This document shows positions 12,811 through 23,800 of a stretch of DNA of 64,000 nucleotides, one piece after another. The position numbers and the translations under genes were made by a program. Under the pieces are notes generated by a model. It ran no database searches. It was not told where the DNA came from and worked only from the letters and a program-made list of their open reading frames with translations. This DNA comes from Turnera subulata. Taxonomy: Eukaryota > Streptophyta > Magnoliopsida > Malpighiales > Passifloraceae. How positions within the stretch are numbered: position 1 is the first letter of the stretch; each line of letters opens with the position of its first letter. The stretch spans positions 62,001 to 126,000 of the forward strand of contig JAKUCV010001418.1 in NCBI GenBank assembly GCA_028386065.3. Direction: 5' to 3'.

Positions 12811-12882
12811 GTCATTGTAGTATAGTGGTGAGTATTCCTGCCTGTCACGCAGGTGACCCGGGTTCGATCCCCGGCAACGGCG
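12811..12882 (+). tRNA. tRNA-Asp (anticodon GTC), copy A
   Basis: A 72-nt tRNA without intron. The anticodon loop is CTGTCAC on a CCTGC/GCAGG stem, the A box is TAGTATAGTGGT and the B box is GGTTCGATCC. A T-rich run (CTTTTTA) follows directly and can serve as Pol III terminator. The acceptor stem has an A4-C mismatch (5' GTCATTG against 3' CAACGGC) that copy B lacks, so function may be reduced. Confidence 0.93.
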
Positions 12883-14813
12883 TCTTTTTAATCTCTGTTT
12901 CCCTTTTTACAAGCAACCAACCCCTAACGACGTCGTTTGCTTTTGATTTAGCTCTCAAACTTTTGTTTCCATCCATGATCAAACACGAGAAAGAACTACA
13001 GTAAAGAGAGCTTATTTTCAGAAAATTGAAATTACCTGTTATTAACGAGTTCAAGACATAACTAAATACTATACCAATTAGTTATGGGTAGTGATAAAGC
13101 GTGTTTTACTTCCCCATAAACTTAGTTTTTTTCTTTTTTGAAGTTTCTAACCGGAAGCTTTGCCCTGGTTAATCCGGATTAACTTAGGTTTTTAATATTT
13201 TTTTTACTCAATAATTGAAAAAACTATCTACAAAACAATATTCTTGAATGAATTGTGAATTCACGCCTTGTCTAAATAATTGATGACAAGTCCACACCTA
13301 TGATTTTATTATACAGCATTTGTCCCTTCAAATCGTAGGCATGCCTTTCTTATTGACTCCGTAAGAGCTTAATTTAGGATTTTGTTGGGATTGCAAGGTT
13401 GTCTCAGGATTGGGAGAATTTCACCATTTTGAACTAATTAGGATAGGACGCATTGACGCAAGTACTCTAATTGCATAAATTCTGGAGTAATTGTTTGGAG
13501 GAATCAAGGGCCTATATTTTTCATGTTAAAGCCATTTTGATCATTTCTTTGCATGTACTGCTTTCAAATAATGCCGTTCCGCCACCAATAATCCTAGTCG
13601 ATATTGCTATTAATCTCGTCAAATTGTAAAATCAGTCTATTCAGATAAAGTTGAGTAAATAAGTCCATCTACTCTACATCCTCGTTATCTTCCTCATTTT
13701 CGTTTGGGGAGATAACGAAACTTTTGGCACACAAATGGGAGAATATCTGTCACGGGGTCATTACCCTCTCCCCAAAAGGTCAACCTAATGGGGTGTGCAG
13801 CATCTCTGTATATATGGCCCAAGACCTTTCCTTTTCGATGTGGGATTCCGTCACATTCTCCCCCACCGAATCCGACGACGCCCCCGTCGTCGACCGGGCA
13901 CCCTGCCTACTCCGTCCTCACGGAGCGCTTGGCGTGACATCAGAGTTGGGTCGGGTCGGCTCCGCTACCACTTGTCACGGGGTCATTACCTTCTCCCCAA
14001 AAGGTCAACCTAATGGGGTGTGCAGTACCCCTGTATATATGGCCCAAGGCCTTCCCCTTCCTGAAGCGCCCCGACCCGTATTTACCGTATACAGTAAACA
14101 CGTGCCGGAACTGTGACAACCCAGCCCAACAAGGCCTAGCATACAGTGTATAAAGCATAACTCTGGCTCAACAGCCCAAAAGTATAAACAACAATATGGC
14201 CCTACGGCCCAACATCATTAACATCAATAATAATGAAACTGGCCCAATAGCCCAACAACAATAACAATATGCACAGCGGAAGACTTAAACTCACTAACAC
14301 TGTATGCGACACATGCAATCTATGGATCCAAGCCCGTCCAAGGGAAACGTCGCAGCCTGTCTGGAATGCACCAAGCCTGTACAACAACATCTCATCCTAC
14401 GGGATGAAACCCCGCAGGCGAGGGGTGAGTCCGAAGCGCTCACCGACGAAAGATAAACAGAGATATATTCAACCATAATACTTTCGAAATAAACACAACA
14501 ATCACGACAATAAGCAAAAACAATCACATCACAAGGATACTGCCATAACAACCAACACATACTTCACGACAGAGGAATCCAACTCAACAACACATCAGAG
14601 AAAACCAACACGAGCAACACGATAGAGGAAACCAACACGAACAACATGATAGAGGAATCCTACTAAGTCTTATCAAAGCCAAGACCAAATGAATACTCAT
14701 TAATTTTTATTACCAATTTTATCTTCCGGCCCCGTCATTGGACAAGCTAGGGTCGTACCAGGTTATCAATTAATTCCGGATGCTAGGTCAAACCAATCCA
14801 CATCTCAAATCCC

Positions 14814-14999
14814 GGATATTTGGTATATCCAAACCACTGGGTATTCGGTATACCCCAACCTCAGGCAACAACATGCTAACCAGATATTCAGCATATCTGA
14901 GCCACTGCGGATATTCGGCATATTCGAGCCACCGCGGATATTCGGCATATCCGAGCCACTGGGTATTTGGTATACCCCAACCACAGGCATCAACATGCC
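14814..14999. repeat. Hairpin array with covarying stems in solo LTR 1
   Basis: Consecutive short inverted repeats: GGATAT/ATATCC (14814-14830), GGGTAT/ATACCC (14839-14855), CAGATAT/ATATCTG (14881-14899), CGGATAT/ATATTCG (14908-14926), CGGATAT/ATATCCG (14935-14953), GGGTAT/ATACCC (14961-14977) and GGCAT/ATGCC (14986-14999). Loops are 4-5 nt. Three units (14883-14963) also form a 27-bp minisatellite. The array lies between GGTCGTACC motifs at 14751 and 15066. Confidence 0.75.
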
Positions 15000-16474
15000 A
15001 ATCAAATCAAGTATCCAAACCAAGTAACCTACCATAGCATCCCAGAATTAATTTTCAAACCATCGGGTCGTACCACTACTTCCCACATATATCATCATTT
15101 CATATCAATTCCAAATCCAATTTCCAATTTCCATTTCCCAATTATCCACAGTCAATAGTTTATTCCAATTATCCAATCACAACACTGTCTACCGTCAACA
15201 ATCACAATATCCATAACAGTTAAACAATTATCCATTTCCTATTAGCTCAAGTTACACATCAGGCCAATCCTTCATCAGTTCACAACATCGATTACTCACA
15301 GTCCAACATCAATCACAACACAGTTTCCAATAAACCAACAACAGTCATACAACGGTTCAATCAAGCAAATCAACATCATAGCAACAACAACAACAATAAC
15401 CATAGCTGCCAAATACCCAATACAACTCCATATTACCAAATATCCATCAACAGTACATATAACACCAATTATTCACAATTAACAGTTCAATACTATATCC
15501 ACACGTCCAATAGCACGGTCCAACAACAGCAACACCAATAACCATAACAGTCAAATATCCGACAATGACCCTCTCAGTAGTTCATTCAAACAACAAAACA
15601 CACAATAATCCACATTGACCAGTTCATCATTATTCTCATCATAATATTGCAAATCCAATATCACAGTCTAAGATCAACAACAACGACAACATCATAGCAG
15701 TCAATCAACCAACAGTAATCATCTCAGCAGTTAAATCAAGCAGCAAAGCAAACACAGTATTACGGGCACATATCAAGGGTTATCCATCCTCACCTTGGCC
15801 GATTACTCAACTTCGGAAAATAATGTCCGGTCCGACGCCGGCTCCTCGGGAAACTGCCCGATATCCGAACCTATACCAGAAGACGATATATACACATAAA
15901 TGCACATAATCGGTATGCTATGATGCCAAAATGCGAAATACCCCATCCCGGTTCTTACTCGATATTATTATCTTCGTTTATCGAAAATATTTAACCACAC
16001 GTATTTCCGAATATAATTTCGGTACTATACTTCAGTTAAAACTCTTTTCAAAATATTTTCATAAAATAATTATAATTCCCAAAATATAAATCCCCATAAT
16101 TTTCCCAGAAGTTAATAACATATTTAAAATTTTCAGAAAATATTTATATGGTATTTATCTTTTTCTAAACACATATACAATTTAATTTTTCCAACACAAA
16201 ATATAATCAACTTTAATTTCCAAAATACCTATTCATATACATATACCAAAATTATAATTTCCCAGACTAAATAATATACATATTAAATTTTCCAGAAATT
16301 ATTTTCAAGGTATATTTTTTTCCAATTAATAATAGTTTCTAAAACAAAACTTAATTATTTATCAAAGTAAATATATCTATATTTTAATAAAAATTCTAGA
16401 ATCAAATCGTCCATATTTTTCTCAAAATAACTATATAATTTTTTCCAAAATTAAATATCAGATTATGTATAAAT

Positions 16475-16476
<2 letters not shown>

Positions 16477-16517
<41 letters not shown>
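16477..16517. repeat. (AT)n microsatellite
   Basis: Uninterrupted AT dinucleotide run of about 41 bp within the solo LTR. Confidence 0.97.
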
Positions 16518-16521
<4 letters not shown>

Positions 16522-18187
16522 GTTTTTTTATTAAACGGACTGGGCCATGAATAGTGTCGGCCCAGACCAAGGCAGCAGGCCCGAAGCACAGGCCCACGCC
16601 CTGACCCGACCCAACACCACACAGCCAGCCCAACCATCAACCCACTAAATACCCAAGCCCAAAATGCCAAAGCCCAAACAACCAAACCAAAGCCTATAAG
16701 CCCGCGACCCGGATGAGGCGTCGGGTCAACCCGACCCACGGCCACGACCCGACGGGTCATCTTCTTCCTCACCTAGACTTGCAGCGGCGGCGCGACGTGG
16801 GAGGGAGGCGACGGCTGCAGCGTTGCTCGTGGAAGACCGGCATGGCAGTACCAACGGCGCAAGGTGAGATCTGCTGCAACTTCGTCCGGCGGCGTCAACT
16901 CGAGGAAGGCGGTGGTGACGAGCGGCGTGGGGAGGAGATGGCGGCGTGCGAGCATCATGCAGTGAGGCGGCGAGGAAGGGAGGCCTCTGGCAGCGACGGC
17001 GGTTTAACCTCCAGGTGACGGCGGCTCGGTGTCGCGTCGACAGTGACGGAAGGAGGACGGCGCGGGTGCGTGCTGCGGCGGTGGTGGCGGCTCCTGCCCC
17101 TCTCCTTCTTTTCTTTCTCTTTTTCTTTTTTTTTCCTTCCTTTCCCGGTTTCTCTTTTTCTTTTCTGATTCAGTTTCCTTTTTTTTTTCTTCTCATTTTC
17201 TCTCCTTTTTTTCTCTTTTTTTTCCCTTCTTCTTCTCCTCACCTTCTTCTCCACCGGCTTCCTACCTTTAATCTGTTTGTTGTTTTTTTTTTACTATTAG
17301 ACTTGTGAGCTCAATAATGCAGATCGGCTGTATTACGGGCGAGTCCGATCCGGACCAGAAAATAATCGATACCCCGTAGTTATTTTCCGATGTAATTTTC
17401 CGAGAAATTCCGAAACCCGAAAAATACCAACTTAGTTCCGAAAAATCCGCGGGAAAATCACGAGCGCGGGAAAACACTCGGTTTCGAAAAAACGACTCCC
17501 GATTTACCTTGAATTAATTACCCAAGATTAATTCAACAGTAAATCACGGTAAATAGACTTTTACAGTCCGGTAAAAATCTAAAATTTTACCCGGGCTGTT
17601 ACACTTCCTTTCCGATGTGGGATTCCGTCACAATATCATTCTAAGTTGACGAGTTGGACAACTGGTGGGAGGCTGGGAGCCGCCTAGAAAGCTATCATTT
17701 TACATACGAATCCGGGTCAAAAACATATCGTCCAATCGGTTTCTGTTCTTTGTGTACCACTCCCCTCCCCTCCCCACACCCACCCCCACAAACACAGAGG
17801 ATCAAACCTGAGTGACCTCGGCACATGGTCAAGTACTTATACTAGTAGCGATTAAAATTCCCTAAATTTAAATTTTTAATTCATCATAATTAACTAGGAT
17901 TATTTTTTAAAAAAATATATAAAATTAATATTTATTTATACTTTTCTTAAATTATAATTTTTAGATTTTAATCTCACTTCCTATTTACAAGTGACATTAA
18001 TTATTTATTTTTAATTGATTTTAGAATTCCTTTTTAGATTTAAATCTCATTTTTTAAAATAAAATTGGATTATTTAGTATGATTAGACCTGGATACGGGT
18101 CGGTTTTTTGGTGGTTTCGGGTTGAAATTGGGGAAATCCTTGGAACCCCAGATGACGTGGCCTCATAGAAAATAGACAAAAACTACA

Positions 18188-19560
18188 CACCTCTTGAAAT
18201 TTTCGTAGCCTTCTAGATAACTGTACATCTGCCAACCGTTATTCCATACTGAATTTGTGTTGTTGTTCTTAGTAAAGTTTGCGCAACTTTTGTGACCTTG
18301 TTTCTGTAGGGGAGGCTCCCCTAGTTTATGCGTGACAATGGAGGATAATAAGCTAGCCTTGTATTGCCTCTAGAGGTTAGTTAAAGGAAGCAATTTTATC
18401 CCTTCAAGGTCGTTGTAGTATAGTGGTGAGTATTCCTGCCTGTCACGCAGGTGACCCGGGTTCGATCCCCGGCAGCGGCGTCTTTATAATCTCTGTTTCC
18501 CTTTTTACAAGTAACCAACCCCTAACGACGTCGTCTGCTTTTGATATAGCTCTCAAACTTTTGTTTCCATCCATGATCAAACTCGAGAAAGAACTACAGT
18601 AAAGAGAGCTTATTTTTTAAAAATTGAAATTACCTGTTATTAACGAGTTCAAGACATAACTAAAAACTATACCAATTAGTTATTGGGTAGTGATAAAGCA
18701 GGTTTTACTTCCCATTAATTTACGTTTTTTCTTTTTTTTTTCAATTTCTATCCGGTATTCGGAGCTTTGCCCCCGACTAATGTGGATTAACTTAGGTTCT
18801 TAATATTTTTTTTTACTCAATATTGAAAAAACTATCTGTAAAACAATATTCTTGAATGAATTGTGAATTCACACCTTGTCCAAATAATTGATGACAAGTC
18901 CACACCTATGATCTTATTATACAGCATTTGTCCCTTCAAATCGTAGGCATGCCTTTCTTCTTGACTCCATAAGAGCTTAATTTTAGAGGATTTTGTTGGG
19001 ATTGCAGGTTGTCTCAGACTCTCATGAATGGGAGATTTTCACCATTTTGAATTATTTAGGACAGGACGCATTGACACAAGTACTCTAATTGCATAAATTC
19101 TGGAGTAATTGTTTGGAATCAAGGGCCTATATTTTTTTATGTTAAAGCCCTTTTGATCATTTCTTTGCATGTACTGCATTCAAATAATGCCGTTCCGCCA
19201 CCAATAATCCTAGATTCCTAGTCGATATTTTGCTATTGATCTCGTTAAATAAAAAAAATCTGTCTATTCAGATAAAGTTGAGTAAATAAGTCCATTCACT
19301 CTACACATCCTCGTTATCTTCCTCATTTTCGTTTGGGGAGATACGAAACTTTTGGCACACCAAATGGGAGAATATCATTCTAAGGTGACGAGTTGGACAA
19401 CTGATGGGAGCCGATCCTACCCAGAAAGTTATCAATTTACATACGAATCCAGGTTAAAAACATCGTCAAATCGGTTTCTGTTATTTGTATACCACTTCCC
19501 TCGCCGTACCCACCCACACATAGAGAATCAAATTGAGTAACCTCGGCACATGGTGGAGGT
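18188..19560. repeat. Direct duplication, copy B (with tRNA-Asp), uninterrupted
   Basis: Collinear with copy A (12586-13747 plus 17633-17830) with scattered substitutions and short indels. It shows the empty TRIM target GAGAATATCATTC at about 19370. The 17831-18187 spacer between the copies holds only AT-rich sequence. Confidence 0.85.
18409..18480 (+). tRNA. tRNA-Asp (anticodon GTC), copy B
   Basis: A 72-nt tRNA, almost identical to copy A. The acceptor stem GTCGTTG/CAGCGGC is fully paired with two G-T wobbles. It shares with copy A the paired change CCTGC/GCAGG in the anticodon stem, so both derive from one parent gene. A CTTTAT stretch follows, so the terminator is weaker than in copy A. 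Confidence 0.95.
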
Positions 19561-20191
19561 TCATGCTTTTATATATAGTATAAATAGATAAAATATTCCA
19601 TAGGATTTACTCTTTCCATATATTAAAGTTTATTTATTTCCCTAATATATCCTTAGGGGTTCTATTTTTCCTTCTAAGATTTATTTATTTTCTTAATTTA
19701 TCATATATTATTTAAGCAGTAAATTAATACACACATGTAGTATACTTAAATTACACATTTATTCATAATATAATCAAATCTAGATAAAGTTTACCTAAAT
19801 TATACAATTATTCCTAATATAATCAAATCTAGGATAAACTTCACAATTGATACTATTTAGGGAGTCCCCTGATAAAATTTCTATATATATATCATGAAAA
19901 GTTTTACTATAATGACTCTCCATATTTGATTAGTTGTCCATCTATATTTATGTCAACAAAATCTCTGAAGATTTTTTTCTTTCCTCTTAAAGTTTATTTA
20001 TTTCTCTAATTTATCCTTAAGGATTCCTTCTTCCCTCCAGGATTTGTTTCCTAATTTATATTGTATCATTTAGGAAGAAAATCTGCACATTCACTGTATA
20101 TACTTAAATATTTTAATTATTCCTAGTATAGTCAAATTTAAAATTAGATTTACAATTAATAAAATTTCAGGAATCCCCACCATATAACTGC
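19561..20191. other. AT-rich intergenic and promoter region of the knottin gene
   Basis: Contains diverged internal duplications: TTTATTTCCCTAATATATCC at about 19630 against TTTATTTCTCTAATTTATCC at about 19990, and CTAATATAATCAAATCTAG twice. No gene seen. Confidence 0.55.
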
Positions 20192-20199
20192 TATAAAAA
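20192..20199 (+). promoter_or_regulatory. TATA box of the knottin-type gene
   Basis: TATAAAAA about 104 bp upstream of the ATG at 20296, well placed for a 5' leader of about 70 nt. Confidence 0.65.
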
Positions 20200-20295
20200 G
20201 GAGAGGAATGGAGGAAACTAAACGTATCAACTACTAAACGTATCATTTTTTTTTTTTGTACACAATCAAGTTATAAAACTAAGTAAGATAGAGAG

Positions 20296-20532
20296 ATGAC
20301 AACCAGAAAGGGTATTGTGGTGTTGGCTGTGTTGGCCTTAGTGCTGGTTGCATTCTGTGCTCAGTCGGCTTTGGGCGTAAGCCGTAACATGTTGGGTTCT
20401 AACCATCGAGAGTTGAGTGCCTGCCTACCCGGTGGATATTCTTGCGAAGCAGCTGTAGATCGCGATCGATGTTGCAGTCATAATTGCAAGTATATTGGTG
20501 TTCCAGGTTTTGGTTTACATCTCTGCCAGTAA
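20296..20532 (+). CDS. Secreted six-cysteine knottin-type antimicrobial-like peptide
   Basis: Single-exon 78-residue precursor. The N-terminus (about 1-27, hydrophobic core IVVLAVLALVLVAFC, then SALG) is a signal peptide. A short pro-like spacer leads to a Cys-rich C-terminus with spacing C-X6-C-X8-CC-X3-C-X12-C. That is an inhibitor-cystine-knot layout and closely parallels the plant antimicrobial peptides of Mirabilis and Phytolacca (C-X6-C-X8-CC-X3-C-X10-C). Family knowledge suggests a basic, apoplastic defence peptide, but this mature region is not strongly basic, so activity is uncertain. It has its own TATA box and an AATAAA signal, so it looks intact. An alternative is an uncharacterised cysteine-rich signalling peptide. 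Confidence 0.82.
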   Translation: MTTRKGIVVLAVLALVLVAFCAQSALGVSRNMLGSNHRELSACLPGGYSCEAAVDRDRCCSHNCKYIGVPGFGLHLCQ

Positions 20533-20586
20533 TTAACTAATGGCTGTACACAAGAGAAATATGGTGCTTCTTTCTTATAGCACTGG

Positions 20587-20592
20587 AATAAA
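20587..20592 (+). terminator. Poly(A) signal of the knottin-type gene
   Basis: AATAAATAAATGAA starts 55 bp after the stop codon and is a plausible near-upstream polyadenylation signal. Confidence 0.5.
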
Positions 20593-20805
20593 TAAATGAA
20601 TTTTTTTGAACACCAGAGTTTGTTTATTTTATTTGTTGTTTATCCAGAGCGCAGCAAATATGCATGGGAAGCGAATTTCCAGTGTCTCTTGCCCGTATTA
20701 GCAATTTGTTTGTTGTGCTTGATATGTTCTTGTGCTAATGGTAGTACCCGTACTATTTACAAAAAAAATAGGAATGGGGATGGTAGTGGTTGTGGCGGTG
20801 GTGAC

Positions 20806-23800
20806 GGATAAAGGATTCTGGAAGTCCTATTATTTTTAGTCATTTTTTAATCGAGTCTTATAATTCTTTTTTTGATTAATCAAGTCCTATTATTTTGAAC
20901 CGTTTATCAAATAAGTCCTATCGTCAAATTTTGATGAGTTGGCCGTTATCCTATGACATGGCACAGAGCTGATGTGTCTGAATGTCCATGTCATTAGGAC
21001 TTGATTGATCAAATAAAAAAATTATAGGACTCAATTAAGATTTTTTTTATAAATTGTAGGACTTCTAAAGATATTACGCCCAAATTTTAAAATTCTTAAT
21101 TATAAATTTTATCACAAATCTTGAATCCTAAAGTAATAGATTTTAAATTTTAAAATTTTAAACTCTAAAATAATACTAAAATTTTAAACACTAACATTCT
21201 AAATCTTAAATTCTACAATTAAAATGTTAAAATCCTAAATTTTCAAAGATTTTATATCCACTTAAAAAGTGTAACTCCTAGAATCTTAAATCTCTAAATT
21301 ATAAAATCTTAAATCCCAAATCCCTAAACCTCAAAATCATAAACCCTAAAATTCTAATTCTTAAATCATATATTATAATGACCTAGAATGAAACGCCCTG
21401 ACCCAAATTTACCCAACATACAGTAATTACCGATCAACAGCGCCACCACGTGGCCATCATACAAAAAAAGATAAGATTTATAACAGTACAACATCAAATA
21501 GTCATGCAATTACATTTTTTTCATCCGACACGGGAATAACATCATCAGCACAGCGGAAGCATTTTCTAGATATGCAGTGACAGCTCATGCAAAACTCGAT
21601 GCAAATATTTGGATCCGAGTCCTAACCAAGGAAACACCGCAACCGCCGGGATGCAATCCTGATTAATGATCAACTATCCTGCAAGGACTGTGTGAGGGGT
21701 GAGACCAACCACTGTCTCGCCGATAAACCGATAAACCGCAGTATACAAGCAACCGCAATAACATCGAACCAGCAACAAAAACAGAAAAGCATAGCAAGCA
21801 CGTTATAGCAAGTAATCCAGGCATCTATCCGACTAAATCACTTAGATTGACAATTTACTGTTTTTCAACCACTAGACTTACTGACAACTGTTGACAGACT
21901 TTCCAATTTTATTATTAGGGCCCCGTCACGTGATAAGTATCGGTCGTACTTGGTAGCCAGGTTAGCTAACCCCAGGGTACTCCCCGTAAAACAAAAATCA
22001 ACAACCGTCACAGCCAGGGAGCGGACACCAAGCACATCTCCCCCAGTGCCAAAATAATAATAATATCCGGGAGCAGACACCAAGCACATCTCCCCATAAA
22101 TGGCCAACAAATCACATATCACAAGCGGCTACCACCCAGTCGTACCTCTACCTTTCACGTGACATCTAGGTGTCTAAGTGATATTACCATATTTTATTTT
22201 TAATTTTTCTCTCAGACTAACAGTAACTCTATTCATTGTATATTTTATGTTCCCGAGAAGGCACTCAGCCTCACAGCTCCTCCGAGAAACCAATCCAGTA
22301 TCTCAAATTAGGTTACTGTTATTAACAACATTTCGAGGTATATTTGATCACAAATAACTCATTTAGCACTCTTACCATAAGAAAATAGAAACAAGGATAT
22401 CAAGATAAAAACATATCCACACAATCAAACATAACAATCATCGGTCACACAGAGTCCAGGCATCACAATAGGGATCACAACAGAAACCATTATATCATAA
22501 TCAAAATCAAGGCAAGTAACGTATTACATTCACATTAACAAATAATTCAAACACCAGCTCGAGTATCACAGGCAGCATACCAAGGTTTATAAGTTTATAT
22601 CCTCACCTGATACTCCTGGAAACTGATATCTGGTTAAGCCTCGATATCCCTATATTTATAACAGTAAAAATTACTTACAATGCACAAACAAGGATGATCA
22701 TGCATGATGCCGGTTTTAGTGTTTATTAGACGACTTGTTTAATACCATGTCCATTTTTATTATTCCTATTTTTTTTTTATATAAAGTTGGCCTTTCCAAT
22801 TAGTTAGAAATTAACTCGTTATATATATTCCAACCGATATATTAATCATACTTAATTTTAAATTAAAACCGCAACCGAGCGTCCAAGCCGATATCCCGGC
22901 CCTTTAGTCGCTCGTGGTATTCATATTCATTAGGTGAGTTATATATACCCATATAGTTATATGACCAATACTAATTTAGTCATCAAAAGTAAATATAATA
23001 GGATAATTATATATATCTAGGCCTTTTATCATTATTAGCTCGAGTAAAGCATAAATTCGATAAACCGGAAAAATAAATAATTCCATGGGCCTTATTTGTA
23101 GCCCAATCGGAAAAACAAATTAAAATCATAAATCAAAAGGCATAAATGAAATTAAAGCTTAAACCATAAAATTAATATTAGATAAATTAAATTAAACGCT
23201 CGTCGTTATAAAAGTCCGAGTCCGTTAATGTTCATGAAAAGTCCAAAGGGTCCGATAATTACCCAAAGACCAAGTCCGGGTTCATTGGAAAATACCTGAG
23301 GCATCGCCGGAAAATTACCCGAGACACCAGAATCTCGTCGGATTCCGGCAAGTAATGTTCACAGCAGCAGTCCTCGGCTATTGTTCTTCGGTGAACAGAA
23401 CACCAACTCCACACCACCACACCATCAACCCGGCCACCAACACTGTGACCATTGCCACAGCAACTTTCCGGTGGCCGAAACACCACCAAACCACCACGTC
23501 AACCACCCAAAACACCACTACCCACAGCCACAACAACTCCATTAACATCATATCTACCCGCATCCACCACAATAACAACAAATAGAAACCCACGACAATC
23601 AATTGCAACTCGATTAGTCACAACTCAGCAATTCAAAGCCAAATTCAATAATCAATTAACCAACCCGTCACATGTAGGCAGAGGAGGTATGGGTTTCTTA
23701 CCACGGCGGCGTACTCGCAGCGACCTGGTTCGGGGAGGGAGCAAGCGTGCGAAGGAGAGGGGAGAAGGTCGACGCGAGCACGGCACTGTTCCGCCGACCG

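Larger units (their letters stand above)
14062..17603 (-). mobile_element. Solo LTR (3.5 kb) of the giant-LTR family, nested in the TRIM
   Basis: Runs TGAAGCGCCCCGACC...CCCGGGCTGTTACA and is flanked by the 5-bp duplication CTTCC (14057-14061, 17604-17608), which interrupts the right TRIM LTR. Both ends match the LTRs of the element at 32150-40039. No internal domain follows, so it is a solo LTR left by LTR-LTR recombination, or a very derived copy. Inside are an A/C-rich stretch (14460-15780), an AT-rich part, an (AT)n run, a GC-rich block (16690-17090) and a pyrimidine tract (17095-17260). ORFs in the last two are compositional. Confidence 0.88.
13748..17632 (-). mobile_element. TRIM (terminal-repeat retrotransposon in miniature), interrupted
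   Basis: Left LTR 13748-13855 (108 bp) and right LTR 13973-14061 plus 17609-17632 begin TGTCACGG and end CCGTCACA (TG...CA). The element is flanked by the 5-bp duplication ATATC (13743-13747 and 17633-17637), and copy B of the host repeat shows the empty site. The 117-bp internal part has a minus-strand primer site TGGTAGCGGAGC (13970-13959) next to the right LTR and a purine tract GGTGGGGGAGAA next to the left LTR, so the element reads on the minus strand. No ORF. Native length is about 338 bp. Confidence 0.9.
12586..17830. repeat. Direct duplication, copy A (with tRNA-Asp), split by insertions
   Basis: The sequence from ACACACCTCTTGAAATTT onwards repeats at 18188 with small differences: tRNA, AT-rich downstream flank, and the segment ending near CACACCCACC. 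Copy A continues from 13747 to 17633, interrupted by the TRIM/solo-LTR nest. Without the insertions the unit is about 1.4 kb. Confidence 0.85.

Noticed and set aside
13724..14116. 130-codon plus-strand ORF across the TRIM
   Set aside because: It runs through two LTR copies and the start of the nested LTR, so its repeats (MAQDL/MAQGL) are LTR duplicates.
16946..17308. 120-codon Phe/Leu-rich ORF (and the opposite Lys/Glu-rich ORF) in solo LTR 1
   Set aside because: Produced by the pyrimidine tract and GC-rich block of the LTR; open on both strands with no domain pattern.
21100..21360. Interstitial telomere repeat (AAACCCTAAA-like) in the MULE
   Set aside because: Units are irregular CTAAATCTTAAA variants, not a run of TTTAGGG. 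They look like AT-rich MULE filler.
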